From the NCBI GenBank assembly GCA_009699615.1, contig WLNV01000046.1:1-9708 (forward strand): a stretch of DNA of 9,708 nt, written 5' to 3'. Positions 1-6,896 of this stretch are shown in pieces (the stretch's first letter is position 1; each line of letters begins with the position of its first letter). The translations under genes and the position numbers were made by a program. Under the pieces are notes generated by a model, which did no database searches, was not told the origin of the DNA, and saw only the letters and a list, made by a program, of their open reading frames with translations. This DNA comes from Actinomycetota bacterium (GTDB lineage Bacteria > Actinomycetota > Thermoleophilia > Solirubrobacterales > Solirubrobacteraceae).

Positions 1-200
1 ATCACCATCACGACGATCGCGAAGATCTCGCCGGCACCGTCGCCCCACATCCGCGAGAAGCCGATCAGCGCAAGGTTGCCCGCGTTCAGCATCAGTTCGA
101 GGCAGAGCAGAATCACAAGCGGATTGCGGCGAATCATCACGCCGGCAGCCCCGAGAGCAAAGATCAGTGCCGAAACGATTAGGTACCAGTTGACGGTCAT
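1..200 (-). CDS. nuoK: NADH-quinone oxidoreductase subunit K, partial (N-terminal 66 residues)
   Basis: Small membrane subunit of complex I; it forms part of the proton path between NuoJ and NuoN in the cytoplasmic membrane. Only the first 66 codons lie in the window; full NuoK is about 100 residues. The visible part holds two hydrophobic helices (about residues 5-22 and 28-48) and the beginning of a third (from about 59). After helix 1 comes the typical RRNPLV turn, and helix 2 carries the family signature LCLELMLNAGNLAL. Glu35 in that stretch matches E. coli NuoK Glu36, a conserved membrane carboxylate needed for proton pumping. The second conserved glutamate (E. coli Glu72) would lie beyond the edge. 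The ATG overlaps the nuoJ stop as ATGA, with GAGGA six bases upstream, so the start is secure. Identity is clear despite the truncation. Confidence 0.96.
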   Translation of the reverse strand, partial: MTVNWYLIVSALIFALGAAGVMIRRNPLVILLCLELMLNAGNLALIGFSRMWGDGAGEIFAIVVMV

Positions 201-892
201 CGGTCGTCCTCGGCGGTTTCGCGTGCCGGCTGCTTCAGCTCGCGGCCTTCAAACTGTGGGTCAGGCAGCGGCGTCGTGACGCCATAGCCGGAGACGCCTT
301 CGGCCATCGAACCGGTCGCTGCAGGGCTCGGCGTATAGACGGCGCCATGGCGAGGCGAGAGGTTGCCCTCATCTTCGGCGATCCCACCGCGCCTTCCGGC
401 CAGTGCAACGGCACCGATCGCGGCTACCAGCAGCAGCATCGATGCCAACTCGAAGGCCAGCAGGTAGTCGGTCAGCAAGAGGCGTCCGATCTCTTGCGGT
501 GTGCCGTAAGTGGCCGACAACTTCGCGCCATCGGTGCCGAGCTCGCTGAGCGCCGTTCCGAGCAGCGCAATCGCCAGCTCGATGAAGATCAGCGCGGCAA
601 AGCCGACCGCCAAGGCCTTCTGGCGCGGACTGGCGCTCCAAAGCTGGTCGGGCTTGTCGCCGCCGCCAACGTAGGCAACGACGAAGACGTAGAGCACCAT
701 CACGGCGCCGGCGTAGACGACGATCTGCGCGACGGCAACGAACTGGGCTTCGAGCAGCAGGAAGAGCAAGGCCAGCGAGATCAGGTGAACCACGAGCGAG
801 AGAACGCAGTAGAACGGATTGCGCAGCACGACGACGCCAGCCGCTCCGGCCAGTGCAAATCCAGCGAAGATGAAGAAGAAGAGGAAGGTCAT
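197..892 (-). CDS. nuoJ: NADH-quinone oxidoreductase subunit J, with a long polar C-terminal tail
   Basis: Membrane subunit of complex I, next to NuoA, NuoH and NuoK, involved in the conformational coupling of quinone reduction to proton transfer. 231 residues, against about 165-185 for many bacterial NuoJ. Five hydrophobic segments are visible at about 2-22, 28-48, 53-75, 93-113 and 143-165. Helix 3 has the hallmark YAGAVMVLYVFVV (60-72), where the family carries a pi-bulge, and helix 5 has FELASMLLLVAAIGAVALAG. After residue 165 comes a hydrophilic tail of about 66 residues, rich in Gly, Pro, Glu and Asp and ending in acidic residues; no domain is recognised in it. The start is the ATG 12 bases after the nuoI stop. 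Its only Shine-Dalgarno-like run (GGGGAG) is about 15 bases away, so translation may depend on coupling to nuoI. An in-frame TAG four codons upstream rules out an earlier start. The stop overlaps nuoK. Confidence 0.97.
   Translation of the reverse strand: MTFLFFFIFAGFALAGAAGVVVLRNPFYCVLSLVVHLISLALLFLLLEAQFVAVAQIVVYAGAVMVLYVFVVAYVGGGDKPDQLWSASPRQKALAVGFAALIFIELAIALLGTALSELGTDGAKLSATYGTPQEIGRLLLTDYLLAFELASMLLLVAAIGAVALAGRRGGIAEDEGNLSPRHGAVYTPSPAATGSMAEGVSGYGVTTPLPDPQFEGRELKQPARETAEDDR
207..211 (-). promoter_or_regulatory. Ribosome binding site of nuoK
   Basis: GAGGA on the minus strand, six bases before the nuoK ATG and inside the end of nuoJ. It confirms the ATG that overlaps the nuoJ stop as the start of nuoK. 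Confidence 0.75.
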
Positions 893-904
893 CGTCGCTT
901 GCGG

Positions 905-1441
905 CTACTCCCCTTCCGCCCTGAGCGGCGTGCGCTCGATCGGTTCGGCCAGCAGCATTTCCTTCGTGAAGATCAGATCCGAACGGTTGGCGTCGGAGAG
1001 CTCGAAGTCGTGACCCATCGTGATCGCATCGAACGGACAGGCGACCTCGCAGTAGCCGCAGAAGATGCATCGCGAGAGGTTGATCTCGTAGACGGCGGCG
1101 TAACGCTCACCGGCCGAAACGCGGTGCTCGGGAGTGTTCTCTGCGGCGACGACGCGGATGCAGTCGGAAGGGCAGGCCGCAGCGCAGAGCGAGCAGCCGA
1201 CGCACTTCTCGAGGCCGCTGTCTTCGAAGCGGTGGAGCTGATGGCGGCCGCGGAAGCGTGGGTAAACGGGGATCTTCTCTTCCGGGTACTGAATTGTGTC
1301 AACGCCCATCCGCAGCTGGCCGAAGGTCGTCTTGAGGCCGCGCAGCGTCTCGCCGAAGGCACGGTAGAGACCGCCCGCGCCGCCCGCCTTCTGCGGTCCG
1401 CGGATTACTTCAATGACGTCTTTTTCTGGATCCCAGGCCAT
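905..1441 (-). CDS. nuoI: NADH-quinone oxidoreductase subunit I (two 4Fe-4S clusters, N6a/N6b)
   Basis: Peripheral iron-sulfur subunit that passes electrons from NuoG towards cluster N2 in NuoB; it sits on the cytoplasmic side where the hydrophilic arm meets the membrane. 178 residues, a usual length. Two ferredoxin-type motifs are complete: Cys80, Cys83, Cys86 with Cys90-Pro, and Cys125, Cys128, Cys131 with Cys135-Pro. Each set of four is split between the two cubane clusters, as in bacterial 2[4Fe-4S] ferredoxins. The N-terminal part (about 24-75) includes GLKTTFGQLRMG and the PRFRGRHQLHRFEDSGLEKC lead-in typical of NuoI. The reading frame can be extended nine codons upstream to 1468, but that would overlap the end of nuoH and has no ribosome site. 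The chosen ATG has AGGAG seven bases before it. A 13-base gap separates it from nuoH. The TAG stop is in frame with the following nuoJ. Confidence 0.97.
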   Translation of the reverse strand: MAWDPEKDVIEVIRGPQKAGGAGGLYRAFGETLRGLKTTFGQLRMGVDTIQYPEEKIPVYPRFRGRHQLHRFEDSGLEKCVGCSLCAAACPSDCIRVVAAENTPEHRVSAGERYAAVYEINLSRCIFCGYCEVACPFDAITMGHDFELSDANRSDLIFTKEMLLAEPIERTPLRAEGE

Positions 1442-1448
1442 CTTCAAA

Positions 1449-1453
1449 CTCCT
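1449..1453 (-). promoter_or_regulatory. Ribosome binding site that sets the nuoI start
   Basis: AGGAG on the minus strand, seven bases before the ATG at 1441-1439, located in the gap right after the nuoH TAG stop. It is the strongest Shine-Dalgarno match in the window and argues against the upstream in-frame ATG at 1468. Confidence 0.85.
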
Positions 1454-1454
1454 A

Positions 1455-2483
1455 CTAGGCGACCACAATGATCGCGGTTATCAGGGCATTGAGCGTGGCC
1501 AGCGGCAGCAGAACCTTCCAGCCCAGCGACATCAGCTGGTCGTAACGCAGACGAGGCAGCGTCGCGCGGATCCAGATGAAGAAGGTGACAAAGGCCAGCA
1601 TCTTGCCGATCACGATGAAGGGGTCGACCCAGCTTGGCGGGTGGATCCCAAACGGCAGCAGCCAGCCGCCAAGGAAGAGTGCCGTCGCAATTCCGGCGAC
1701 GACGATCATGTTGAGGTATTCGGCGAAGAAGTAGAGCGTGAACTTGCTGCCACCGAACTCGGTGTTGTAACCGCCGGTCAGCTCGGCGTCGGCCTCCATC
1801 AGGTCGAACGGCGGGCGGTTGGTCTCAGCGAAGCTGGCGACCATGAAGACGACGAAGCCGAAGAACTGCGGCACGATGTACCACATGCCCTGCTGCGCTT
1901 CGACGATTCCCGTGAGCGACATTGTCTGCGCCGTAATCACAACGCCGATCAGGGCCATTCCCTGTGGCACTTCGTAGCTGATTAGCTGCGCGGCGGCGCG
2001 CATTGAACCAAGGAACGAATACTTCGAACCGGAAGCCCAACCACCGAGCATCACCGAGTAGAAGCTGATCGCACCGAAGGCGAAGACGTAAAGCGGACCG
2101 ATACTGACGTCGATCCCGTAGAGCCCGGTAGCGGTACCGAAGATGTCCACGACGGGGCCGTAGGGAACCAGCGCCAGCGACGCGAAGGCGGCCGTGATCG
2201 AGAGAATCGGCGCCAGCTCGAAGAGCCAGCCGATCGCCGTCTTCGGGCGGAACGGCTCCTTGCTGAGCAACTTGATGATGTCGGCGATCGGCGTCATCGC
2301 GCCGTAGAGACCAACTCGGTTTGGGCCGTAGCGATTCTGAAAGCGGCCAAGGATTTTGCGCTCCATCATCAGCACCACCGGCACCAGCTGGAGGCCGATG
2401 AAGGCAAAGACGACGCACTTGATGATCACCATCCACCAAGGCTCGATGTAGCCGACGAGCGCGAACGGCACGTTGAGGTTCAT
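1455..2483 (-). CDS. nuoH: NADH-quinone oxidoreductase subunit H (quinone-tunnel membrane subunit)
   Basis: Membrane subunit that anchors the hydrophilic arm and forms, with NuoB and NuoD, the chamber where quinone is reduced. 342 residues, a normal length, with about eight hydrophobic segments (for example 17-40, 88-107, 130-150, 173-190, 203-218, 255-275, 287-307, 322-341). Family motifs are all present: ERKILGRFQNRYGPNRVG after helix 1 (41-58), the cytoplasmic stretch MRAAAQLISYEVPQG (161-175), AETNRPPFDLMEADAEL (219-235) followed by GGYNTEFGG, and IRATLPRLRYDQLM (305-318). The acidic and arginine residues in these loops belong to the quinone tunnel and the link to the membrane proton path. 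The ATG overlaps the nuoG stop as ATGA; a GAGG lies ten bases upstream within nuoG. The stop is TAG. Confidence 0.98.
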   Translation of the reverse strand: MNLNVPFALVGYIEPWWMVIIKCVVFAFIGLQLVPVVLMMERKILGRFQNRYGPNRVGLYGAMTPIADIIKLLSKEPFRPKTAIGWLFELAPILSITAAFASLALVPYGPVVDIFGTATGLYGIDVSIGPLYVFAFGAISFYSVMLGGWASGSKYSFLGSMRAAAQLISYEVPQGMALIGVVITAQTMSLTGIVEAQQGMWYIVPQFFGFVVFMVASFAETNRPPFDLMEADAELTGGYNTEFGGSKFTLYFFAEYLNMIVVAGIATALFLGGWLLPFGIHPPSWVDPFIVIGKMLAFVTFFIWIRATLPRLRYDQLMSLGWKVLLPLATLNALITAIIVVA

Positions 2484-4951
2484 GAGCGCTTGACCTCAAC
2501 CAGCGGGCCTTCGAGCAGCGCTGCGCTGCCCTTGGGGATCGAGGTCTGAAGGAAGACGGTTCCGTCGGGAGCTGCCGCGCGGATATGAGCGAGCCCCGTA
2601 ACCGAATCGCCGTTCGAGGCGACGGTCACGTTCTCACCGTGGGCGATTCCGAGCCGAGCGGCGTCGCCTGGAGAGATCTCGACCCGCTGGCGCGGATGAA
2701 GGAAGGCGAGTGCAGGCGACGCCTCAACTTCAGGCGAGGCCCAGATCGAGCGGAAGCTGCCGAGCCGCAAGAGCCCGTTTGGTGATGCCGCGGCCGGCGG
2801 AGCGTCAAGTGTGAACGGCGCGGCCGGAGCAGCCGGGAACGAGGCGGCGGCCTCGCGTTCGCTCCAGCGGATTCCAACGCCGCCGATCAGATCGAGTGAG
2901 AGGCCTGCGTAGAACGGCACCTGCTCGAAGATCCGCGCGCTGACCATTGAGCAGGTCAGAGCCTTCGGATCGTTGCCGATCCGTGCCGCCAGTTCGGCCA
3001 GCAGCGCCCATTCTGCGCGCGTCTCGCCCTGGCGCGCAATCGAACGGCGCAGGCGCTGAACGCGACTGTCTGGATGGACAACCGTTCCTTCCTTCTCAGC
3101 GTACGACTCGGCCGGGAAGACGATGTTGGCGTGCTCAAGAACGGCTGGGGTGAGGAAGGCGGCGTGGGCAATCACTGTGCTGGCCTTGCCAAGCGCGCGC
3201 TGCCAGAGCGCCGAGCTGGGCTGGTCAAGCAGCGGGTCGCTGTGAAGCAGGATTACTGCGCTGAGATCTCCGGCGGCAAGTGCTTCGCCGATCTGCTCGG
3301 CGTCGCGACCGACCGTCGCCGCATCACCAAGGCCGATCGAAGCGTTCGGAAGCACGCCAACTTCGCGCAGGCCGCGCGAATTGGTCCCGGAAGGAATCTC
3401 AAGCAACCCTGCGCCGTCGCGGTCGTTAAGCCCGAGCTGGTCGGCAAGGTTGAGCAGCGCGCGGGCGCCCTCGTTGCGACGCGGCCCGGCCGTCAGCCGC
3501 TCGCCCCAGAGAATTACGACCTCTTCGCCGGCCTCGCGCAGCTGCGTGGCAAGAGCGACTACGTCAGCGGGATCGGCGCCGGCGGCTTCCGCCAGCGAGG
3601 CCGACGACTGGCCGGCCAGTTCGGCGCCAAGAGCTGCAGCGAACGCTTCTCCGCAGCCGGGGGCAAAGCGGGCGCTGTGAGCGGCGCGCTCATCAAGCGC
3701 CGACGGGCGGCTCGATCCAATCAGCAGCTTGACGCCGTGGTGACGGACGCCCTTGCGCAGACGAAGGTCGAGGATCGGCGCGTCATCGACCGGTTCGCAG
3801 TCGAGCACCAGAACTGCGTGCGCGTACTGAAGGTCGGGAACCGAGGCCTGAAGCTTCGGAGCGTTCAATGCCCGCAGCAGCTCCAGATCGAGCGCGCCGC
3901 CTGGCCTTGAGTCAAGGTCGTTTGAGCCGAGTGTCTCGCGCATCAGGTGCGTCAGCAGGACGCCCTCTTCGTTCGTCGTCTCGCCGCCAACCAGCGCGCC
4001 GGTGTTGGCGCCTGCGTGCGAAAGCAGCTTCGCCGCGCTCTCGATTGCGAGCTCCCACGTGACCGGCCGAAGCTCGCCACCGTCGCGCATCATCGGCTCG
4101 GTGACGCGCTCGTCAACGTGGATCGCCTGGTAGGCGAAGCGGCCCTTGTCGCAGAGCCAGCCGTCGTCGACGCCTTCGTGGTCGCGGCCCAAGACGCGCA
4201 GCACGCGCTCATCACGAACCGAGAAGCTGACGTTGCACTGCGCCGGGCAGAGCGTGCAGACCGAACCGGCCTGCTCGATGTCCCACGGGCGCGCGCGGAA
4301 GCGATACGGGCGCGAAGTCAGTGCGCCAACTGGGCAAAGCTCAATGATGTTGCCGCTGAAAGGCGCCACATAAGGATGGCCGTCGAAGGTCGTGACGAAG
4401 GTGTCAGCGCCGCGCTCCTCGAGCACCAACTGGAAGTCCTCCGCGACCTCCTGGCTGTAACGGACGCAGCGGTAACAGAGGATGCAGCGCTCGCGGTCGA
4501 TCGCGATCAGCGGCGACAGCGCGAGCGGCTTCTCAAAGTGGCGTTTCGGCTCAATGAAGCGGGAAAGCCCTCCGCCCCAGCCGAAGGCGTTGTCCTGCAG
4601 CGGGCATTCGCCGCCCTTGTCGCAGACCGGGCAGTCGAGCGGGTGGTTGATCAGGATGAATTCCAGCACCGCTTCCTGAGCCGCCTTGACGGTCGGGGTG
4701 TCGGTGTGGACGACCATCCCGTCGGTGACGGCAACAGAACAGCCGGCCTGCATCTTCGGAATTCCTTCGATCTCAACGAGGCACATCCGGCAGGCACCGA
4801 CCGGCGGGCCAATCTTGGCGTCGTAACAGAAGACTGGAATCTCAACGTCGCCGTACTTGAGCGCGGCGTCGGCCAGCATCATGCCCGCAGGGGCCTGAAC
4901 TTCGTTGCCGTTGATCGTCAGGCTGACGAGTTTTTCGACCGGCCGTGGCAT
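2480..4951 (-). CDS. nuoG: NADH-quinone oxidoreductase subunit G (large Fe-S subunit, N1b, N4, N5, N7)
   Basis: Largest subunit of the NADH-oxidising module; it carries electrons from NuoF to NuoI. 823 residues. The N-terminal 2Fe-2S domain has Cys42, Cys54, Cys57 and Cys71 (N1b). A His103, Cys107, Cys110, Cys116 set matches the His-Cys3 cluster N5. Cys156, Cys159, Cys162 with Cys206 (LCPVGALTS) match N4. Cys232, Cys235, Cys239 and Cys267 match the extra cluster N7, present in Thermus and E. coli but lost in mitochondria. Residues about 225-690 form the molybdopterin-oxidoreductase-like fold, which in NuoG binds no molybdenum cofactor; it includes ESYAEKEGTVVHPDSRVQRL (616-635). Residues about 725-815 resemble the molydopterin-dinucleotide-binding C-terminal domain. 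The middle (430-560) is Ala/Gly-rich and weakly conserved. The ATG shares one base with the nuoF TAA (TAATG); no strong ribosome site is seen, so coupled translation is likely. Confidence 0.98.
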   Translation of the reverse strand: MPRPVEKLVSLTINGNEVQAPAGMMLADAALKYGDVEIPVFCYDAKIGPPVGACRMCLVEIEGIPKMQAGCSVAVTDGMVVHTDTPTVKAAQEAVLEFILINHPLDCPVCDKGGECPLQDNAFGWGGGLSRFIEPKRHFEKPLALSPLIAIDRERCILCYRCVRYSQEVAEDFQLVLEERGADTFVTTFDGHPYVAPFSGNIIELCPVGALTSRPYRFRARPWDIEQAGSVCTLCPAQCNVSFSVRDERVLRVLGRDHEGVDDGWLCDKGRFAYQAIHVDERVTEPMMRDGGELRPVTWELAIESAAKLLSHAGANTGALVGGETTNEEGVLLTHLMRETLGSNDLDSRPGGALDLELLRALNAPKLQASVPDLQYAHAVLVLDCEPVDDAPILDLRLRKGVRHHGVKLLIGSSRPSALDERAAHSARFAPGCGEAFAAALGAELAGQSSASLAEAAGADPADVVALATQLREAGEEVVILWGERLTAGPRRNEGARALLNLADQLGLNDRDGAGLLEIPSGTNSRGLREVGVLPNASIGLGDAATVGRDAEQIGEALAAGDLSAVILLHSDPLLDQPSSALWQRALGKASTVIAHAAFLTPAVLEHANIVFPAESYAEKEGTVVHPDSRVQRLRRSIARQGETRAEWALLAELAARIGNDPKALTCSMVSARIFEQVPFYAGLSLDLIGGVGIRWSEREAAASFPAAPAAPFTLDAPPAAASPNGLLRLGSFRSIWASPEVEASPALAFLHPRQRVEISPGDAARLGIAHGENVTVASNGDSVTGLAHIRAAAPDGTVFLQTSIPKGSAALLEGPLVEVKRS

Positions 4952-6267
4952 TAGGCGCTGATGCCCTCGATCTCGACTTCGGCAGCGGCGAACTCTTCCG
5001 CCAGCTTGCGCTCGCGCTCGTTGCGGTTGGTCTCGATCTCAGCCTCAAACTCGTCGCGGAACTTGGCGATCAGTGATCCGATCGGCATCGCCATCGCGTC
5101 GCCGAGGACGCAGAGGCAGTGGCCGATGATCTGCTCCTGAACGGCGGCCATGATGTCGAGGTCCATCGGCGTCGCCGTGCCCTCCTTGATCCGCTCGACC
5201 ATGTGGAAGGTCCAGGCCGTCCCCTCGCGGCACGGCGTGCACTTCCCGCAAGATTCGTGCGAGTAAAACTTGGCCAGCTTGTACGCCAGCTCAACGACCG
5301 ACTGCGTCTCATCAACAACGATGATTGCGCCCGAGCCGAGCATCGAACCGGCGGCTGCAATCGAGTCGTAGTCGTAGCCGATATCGAGATCGTCAGCGGT
5401 TAGAACGGGGGTGCTCGAGCCGCCGGGGAACCAGCACTTGATCGCACGGCCGTCTACTGGGCCACCGGCGAGGTCGTAGATCAGCTCGCGGCTCGAAGTT
5501 CCGAGTTCGATCTCATAGTTGCCCGGGCGCTCAACGTTGCCGCTGATCGACACCAGTTTGGTGCCGGACGAGTCCTTCACACCGATCGCGGCGTAGCCTT
5601 CAGCGCCGAGCTTGATGATGCTTGGGATTGCCGAGAGCGTCTCAACATTGTTGATCAGCGTCGGCCCGTTGAAGAGACCCTCGTTGGCCGGGAAAGGCGG
5701 CTTCAGTCGCGGATTTCCGCGCTTGCCCTCGAGCGAGTCGAGCAGCCCGGTCTCCTCGCCGCAGATGTAGGCACCGGCCCCTCGCGACAGCTCCAGCTGA
5801 ACGCTGAAATCGGAACCGAGGATCTTCTCGCCGAGGAAGCCTCGTTCGCGCGCCTCGGCAATTGCGGCGTCGAGGATGTCGGCCTGCTGGTCGTACTCGC
5901 CGCGGATGTAGATGTAGTTGATCGTTGCGTCGATCGCGTAGGCGGCGATGATCAAGCCTTCGATCAGCTGATGCGGGTTCTTCTGAATCAGCTCGCGATC
6001 CTTGAACGTGCCGGGCTCGGACTCGTCGGCGTTGCAGACGACGTACTTCTGCATGTCGCCCTTGGGAATGAACGAGGCCTTCCTGCCCATCGGGAATCCG
6101 GCGCCGCCGCGGCCGCGCAGGCCGGAGCCGCTCAGCTCGGTAATGAGATCCTCGCGCTCCATCTTCAGCGCGCGCCCGAGCTGCTCGTAGCCTCCACGCG
6201 CGAGGTATACGTCGATCGTGTTGAGGCCCGGCTCGTCGATATTCGTGAAGAGCAGCGTGTCGGTCAC
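4951..6267 (-). CDS. nuoF: NADH-quinone oxidoreductase subunit F (NADH and FMN site, cluster N3)
   Basis: Oxidises NADH: binds NADH and FMN and passes electrons to its 4Fe-4S cluster N3 and on to NuoG; located at the cytoplasmic tip of the hydrophilic arm. 438 residues, the usual length. The glycine-rich nucleotide loop GLRGRGGAGFPMGRK is at 49-63, the FMN motif CNADESEPGTFKDR at 78-91, and GAYICGEETGLLDSLEGKRG at 165-184, where most homologs have EETALL. NNVET follows at 206-210. Cluster N3 ligands are Cys340, Cys343 and Cys346 (SCGKCTPCREG), with Cys386 in CVLGD as the fourth; Cys384 is an additional cysteine two residues before it. The C-terminal end (405-438) is charged and probably helical. 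The start is GTG, overlapping the nuoE stop as GTGA, with GGTGG seven bases upstream; the first in-frame ATG is residue 36, inside the conserved region, so GTG is the sensible start. Confidence 0.97.
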   Translation of the reverse strand: MTDTLLFTNIDEPGLNTIDVYLARGGYEQLGRALKMEREDLITELSGSGLRGRGGAGFPMGRKASFIPKGDMQKYVVCNADESEPGTFKDRELIQKNPHQLIEGLIIAAYAIDATINYIYIRGEYDQQADILDAAIAEARERGFLGEKILGSDFSVQLELSRGAGAYICGEETGLLDSLEGKRGNPRLKPPFPANEGLFNGPTLINNVETLSAIPSIIKLGAEGYAAIGVKDSSGTKLVSISGNVERPGNYEIELGTSSRELIYDLAGGPVDGRAIKCWFPGGSSTPVLTADDLDIGYDYDSIAAAGSMLGSGAIIVVDETQSVVELAYKLAKFYSHESCGKCTPCREGTAWTFHMVERIKEGTATPMDLDIMAAVQEQIIGHCLCVLGDAMAMPIGSLIAKFRDEFEAEIETNRNERERKLAEEFAAAEVEIEGISA

Positions 6268-6896
6268 TTTTCAGCCACCTTCGGGTCGGCGCAGGGGCGC
6301 TTGATCAGCTGCTTGGCTGGCAACGGGTCATCGCCGGCAACGATCTGGCGGGCAAGCTCCGGAACTTGATCGAGCCCGATCGGCCCCACATAGATGCCGT
6401 TGACGGAAGCCATCGGTGCGATGTCACAGGCGCCGAGGCACTCAAAGCCACGGATGTGGACGTCGGGTGCTTCACCGAGCTCGGCCTCGAGCGCCTCAAG
6501 CAGCTCGTCGGCGCCGCAGAGTGAGCAGGAGATGTTGGTGCAGACGTAAACCGTCTTGCGACCGAGCGGCTCCATTCGGAACATGTCGTAGAAGGTCGCG
6601 ACCGCAGTCAGCGCCGCAGGCGTACGGGCGAGGACTGAGGCGGCCTGCTCAATCCCTTCCGGCGAGCACCAGCCGTACTGCTCCTGAACGGCGTAGAGCG
6701 CCGGAATGAAGGCCGAGTCGCCAACAGGGAAGCGGCGAACGGCGTCCTCAATCGCAGCCCGCAGCTCGGCCGGAACTTCGGTCGTTGCGGCGTCGGGGAC
6801 GACGGCCGGCTCTTTTGTCAGGTCGGCGGCGCGGTCCCAGCCGGGAATCCGCGAATCGTTCGTGAAGCGGGCAACGTGGCGCTGAGCGTCGGCCAT
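6264..6896 (-). CDS. nuoE: NADH-quinone oxidoreductase subunit E (2Fe-2S cluster N1a, thioredoxin-like fold)
   Basis: Small subunit of the NADH module, paired with NuoF. 210 residues, longer than E. coli (166) or Thermus (about 180). Residues about 43-110 form the helical N-terminal domain (with IPALYAVQEQYGWCSPEGIEQAA and VATFYDMFRMEP), and residues about 114-185 form the thioredoxin-like domain. The 2Fe-2S ligands are Cys119 and Cys124 (VCTNISC), and Cys153 and Cys157 (ECLGAC). About 40 polar residues at the N-terminus and some 20 at the C-terminus are extra. The frame is open upstream to 7064, but that part lies inside nuoD and reads as arginine-rich shadow sequence. The ATG at 6896-6894 shares one base with the nuoD TGA (TGATG), and the family homology supports it or a later start. 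No clear ribosome site is visible, so coupling to nuoD is likely. The stop overlaps the GTG of nuoF. Confidence 0.95.
   Translation of the reverse strand: MADAQRHVARFTNDSRIPGWDRAADLTKEPAVVPDAATTEVPAELRAAIEDAVRRFPVGDSAFIPALYAVQEQYGWCSPEGIEQAASVLARTPAALTAVATFYDMFRMEPLGRKTVYVCTNISCSLCGADELLEALEAELGEAPDVHIRGFECLGACDIAPMASVNGIYVGPIGLDQVPELARQIVAGDDPLPAKQLIKRPCADPKVAEK

Noticed and set aside
1442..1454. A terminator or regulatory hairpin in the nuoH-nuoI gap
   Set aside because: The gap is 13 bases, contains the nuoI ribosome site and has no inverted repeat or T-run.
1442..1468. A nine-codon upstream extension of nuoI to an ATG at 1468
   Set aside because: It overlaps the end of nuoH and has no ribosome site, whereas the ATG at 1441 has AGGAG at ideal spacing.
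347..1471. A 374-codon open frame on the plus strand across nuoJ and nuoI
   Set aside because: Antisense to two well-supported genes; the translation is low in hydrophobic cores, rich in Gln/Arg/Glu and has no recognisable motif.
3074..4954. Two long plus-strand open frames (3074-3910 and 3947-4954) opposite nuoG
   Set aside because: Both are complements of NuoG codons. No family motif is visible, and NuoG is intact throughout.
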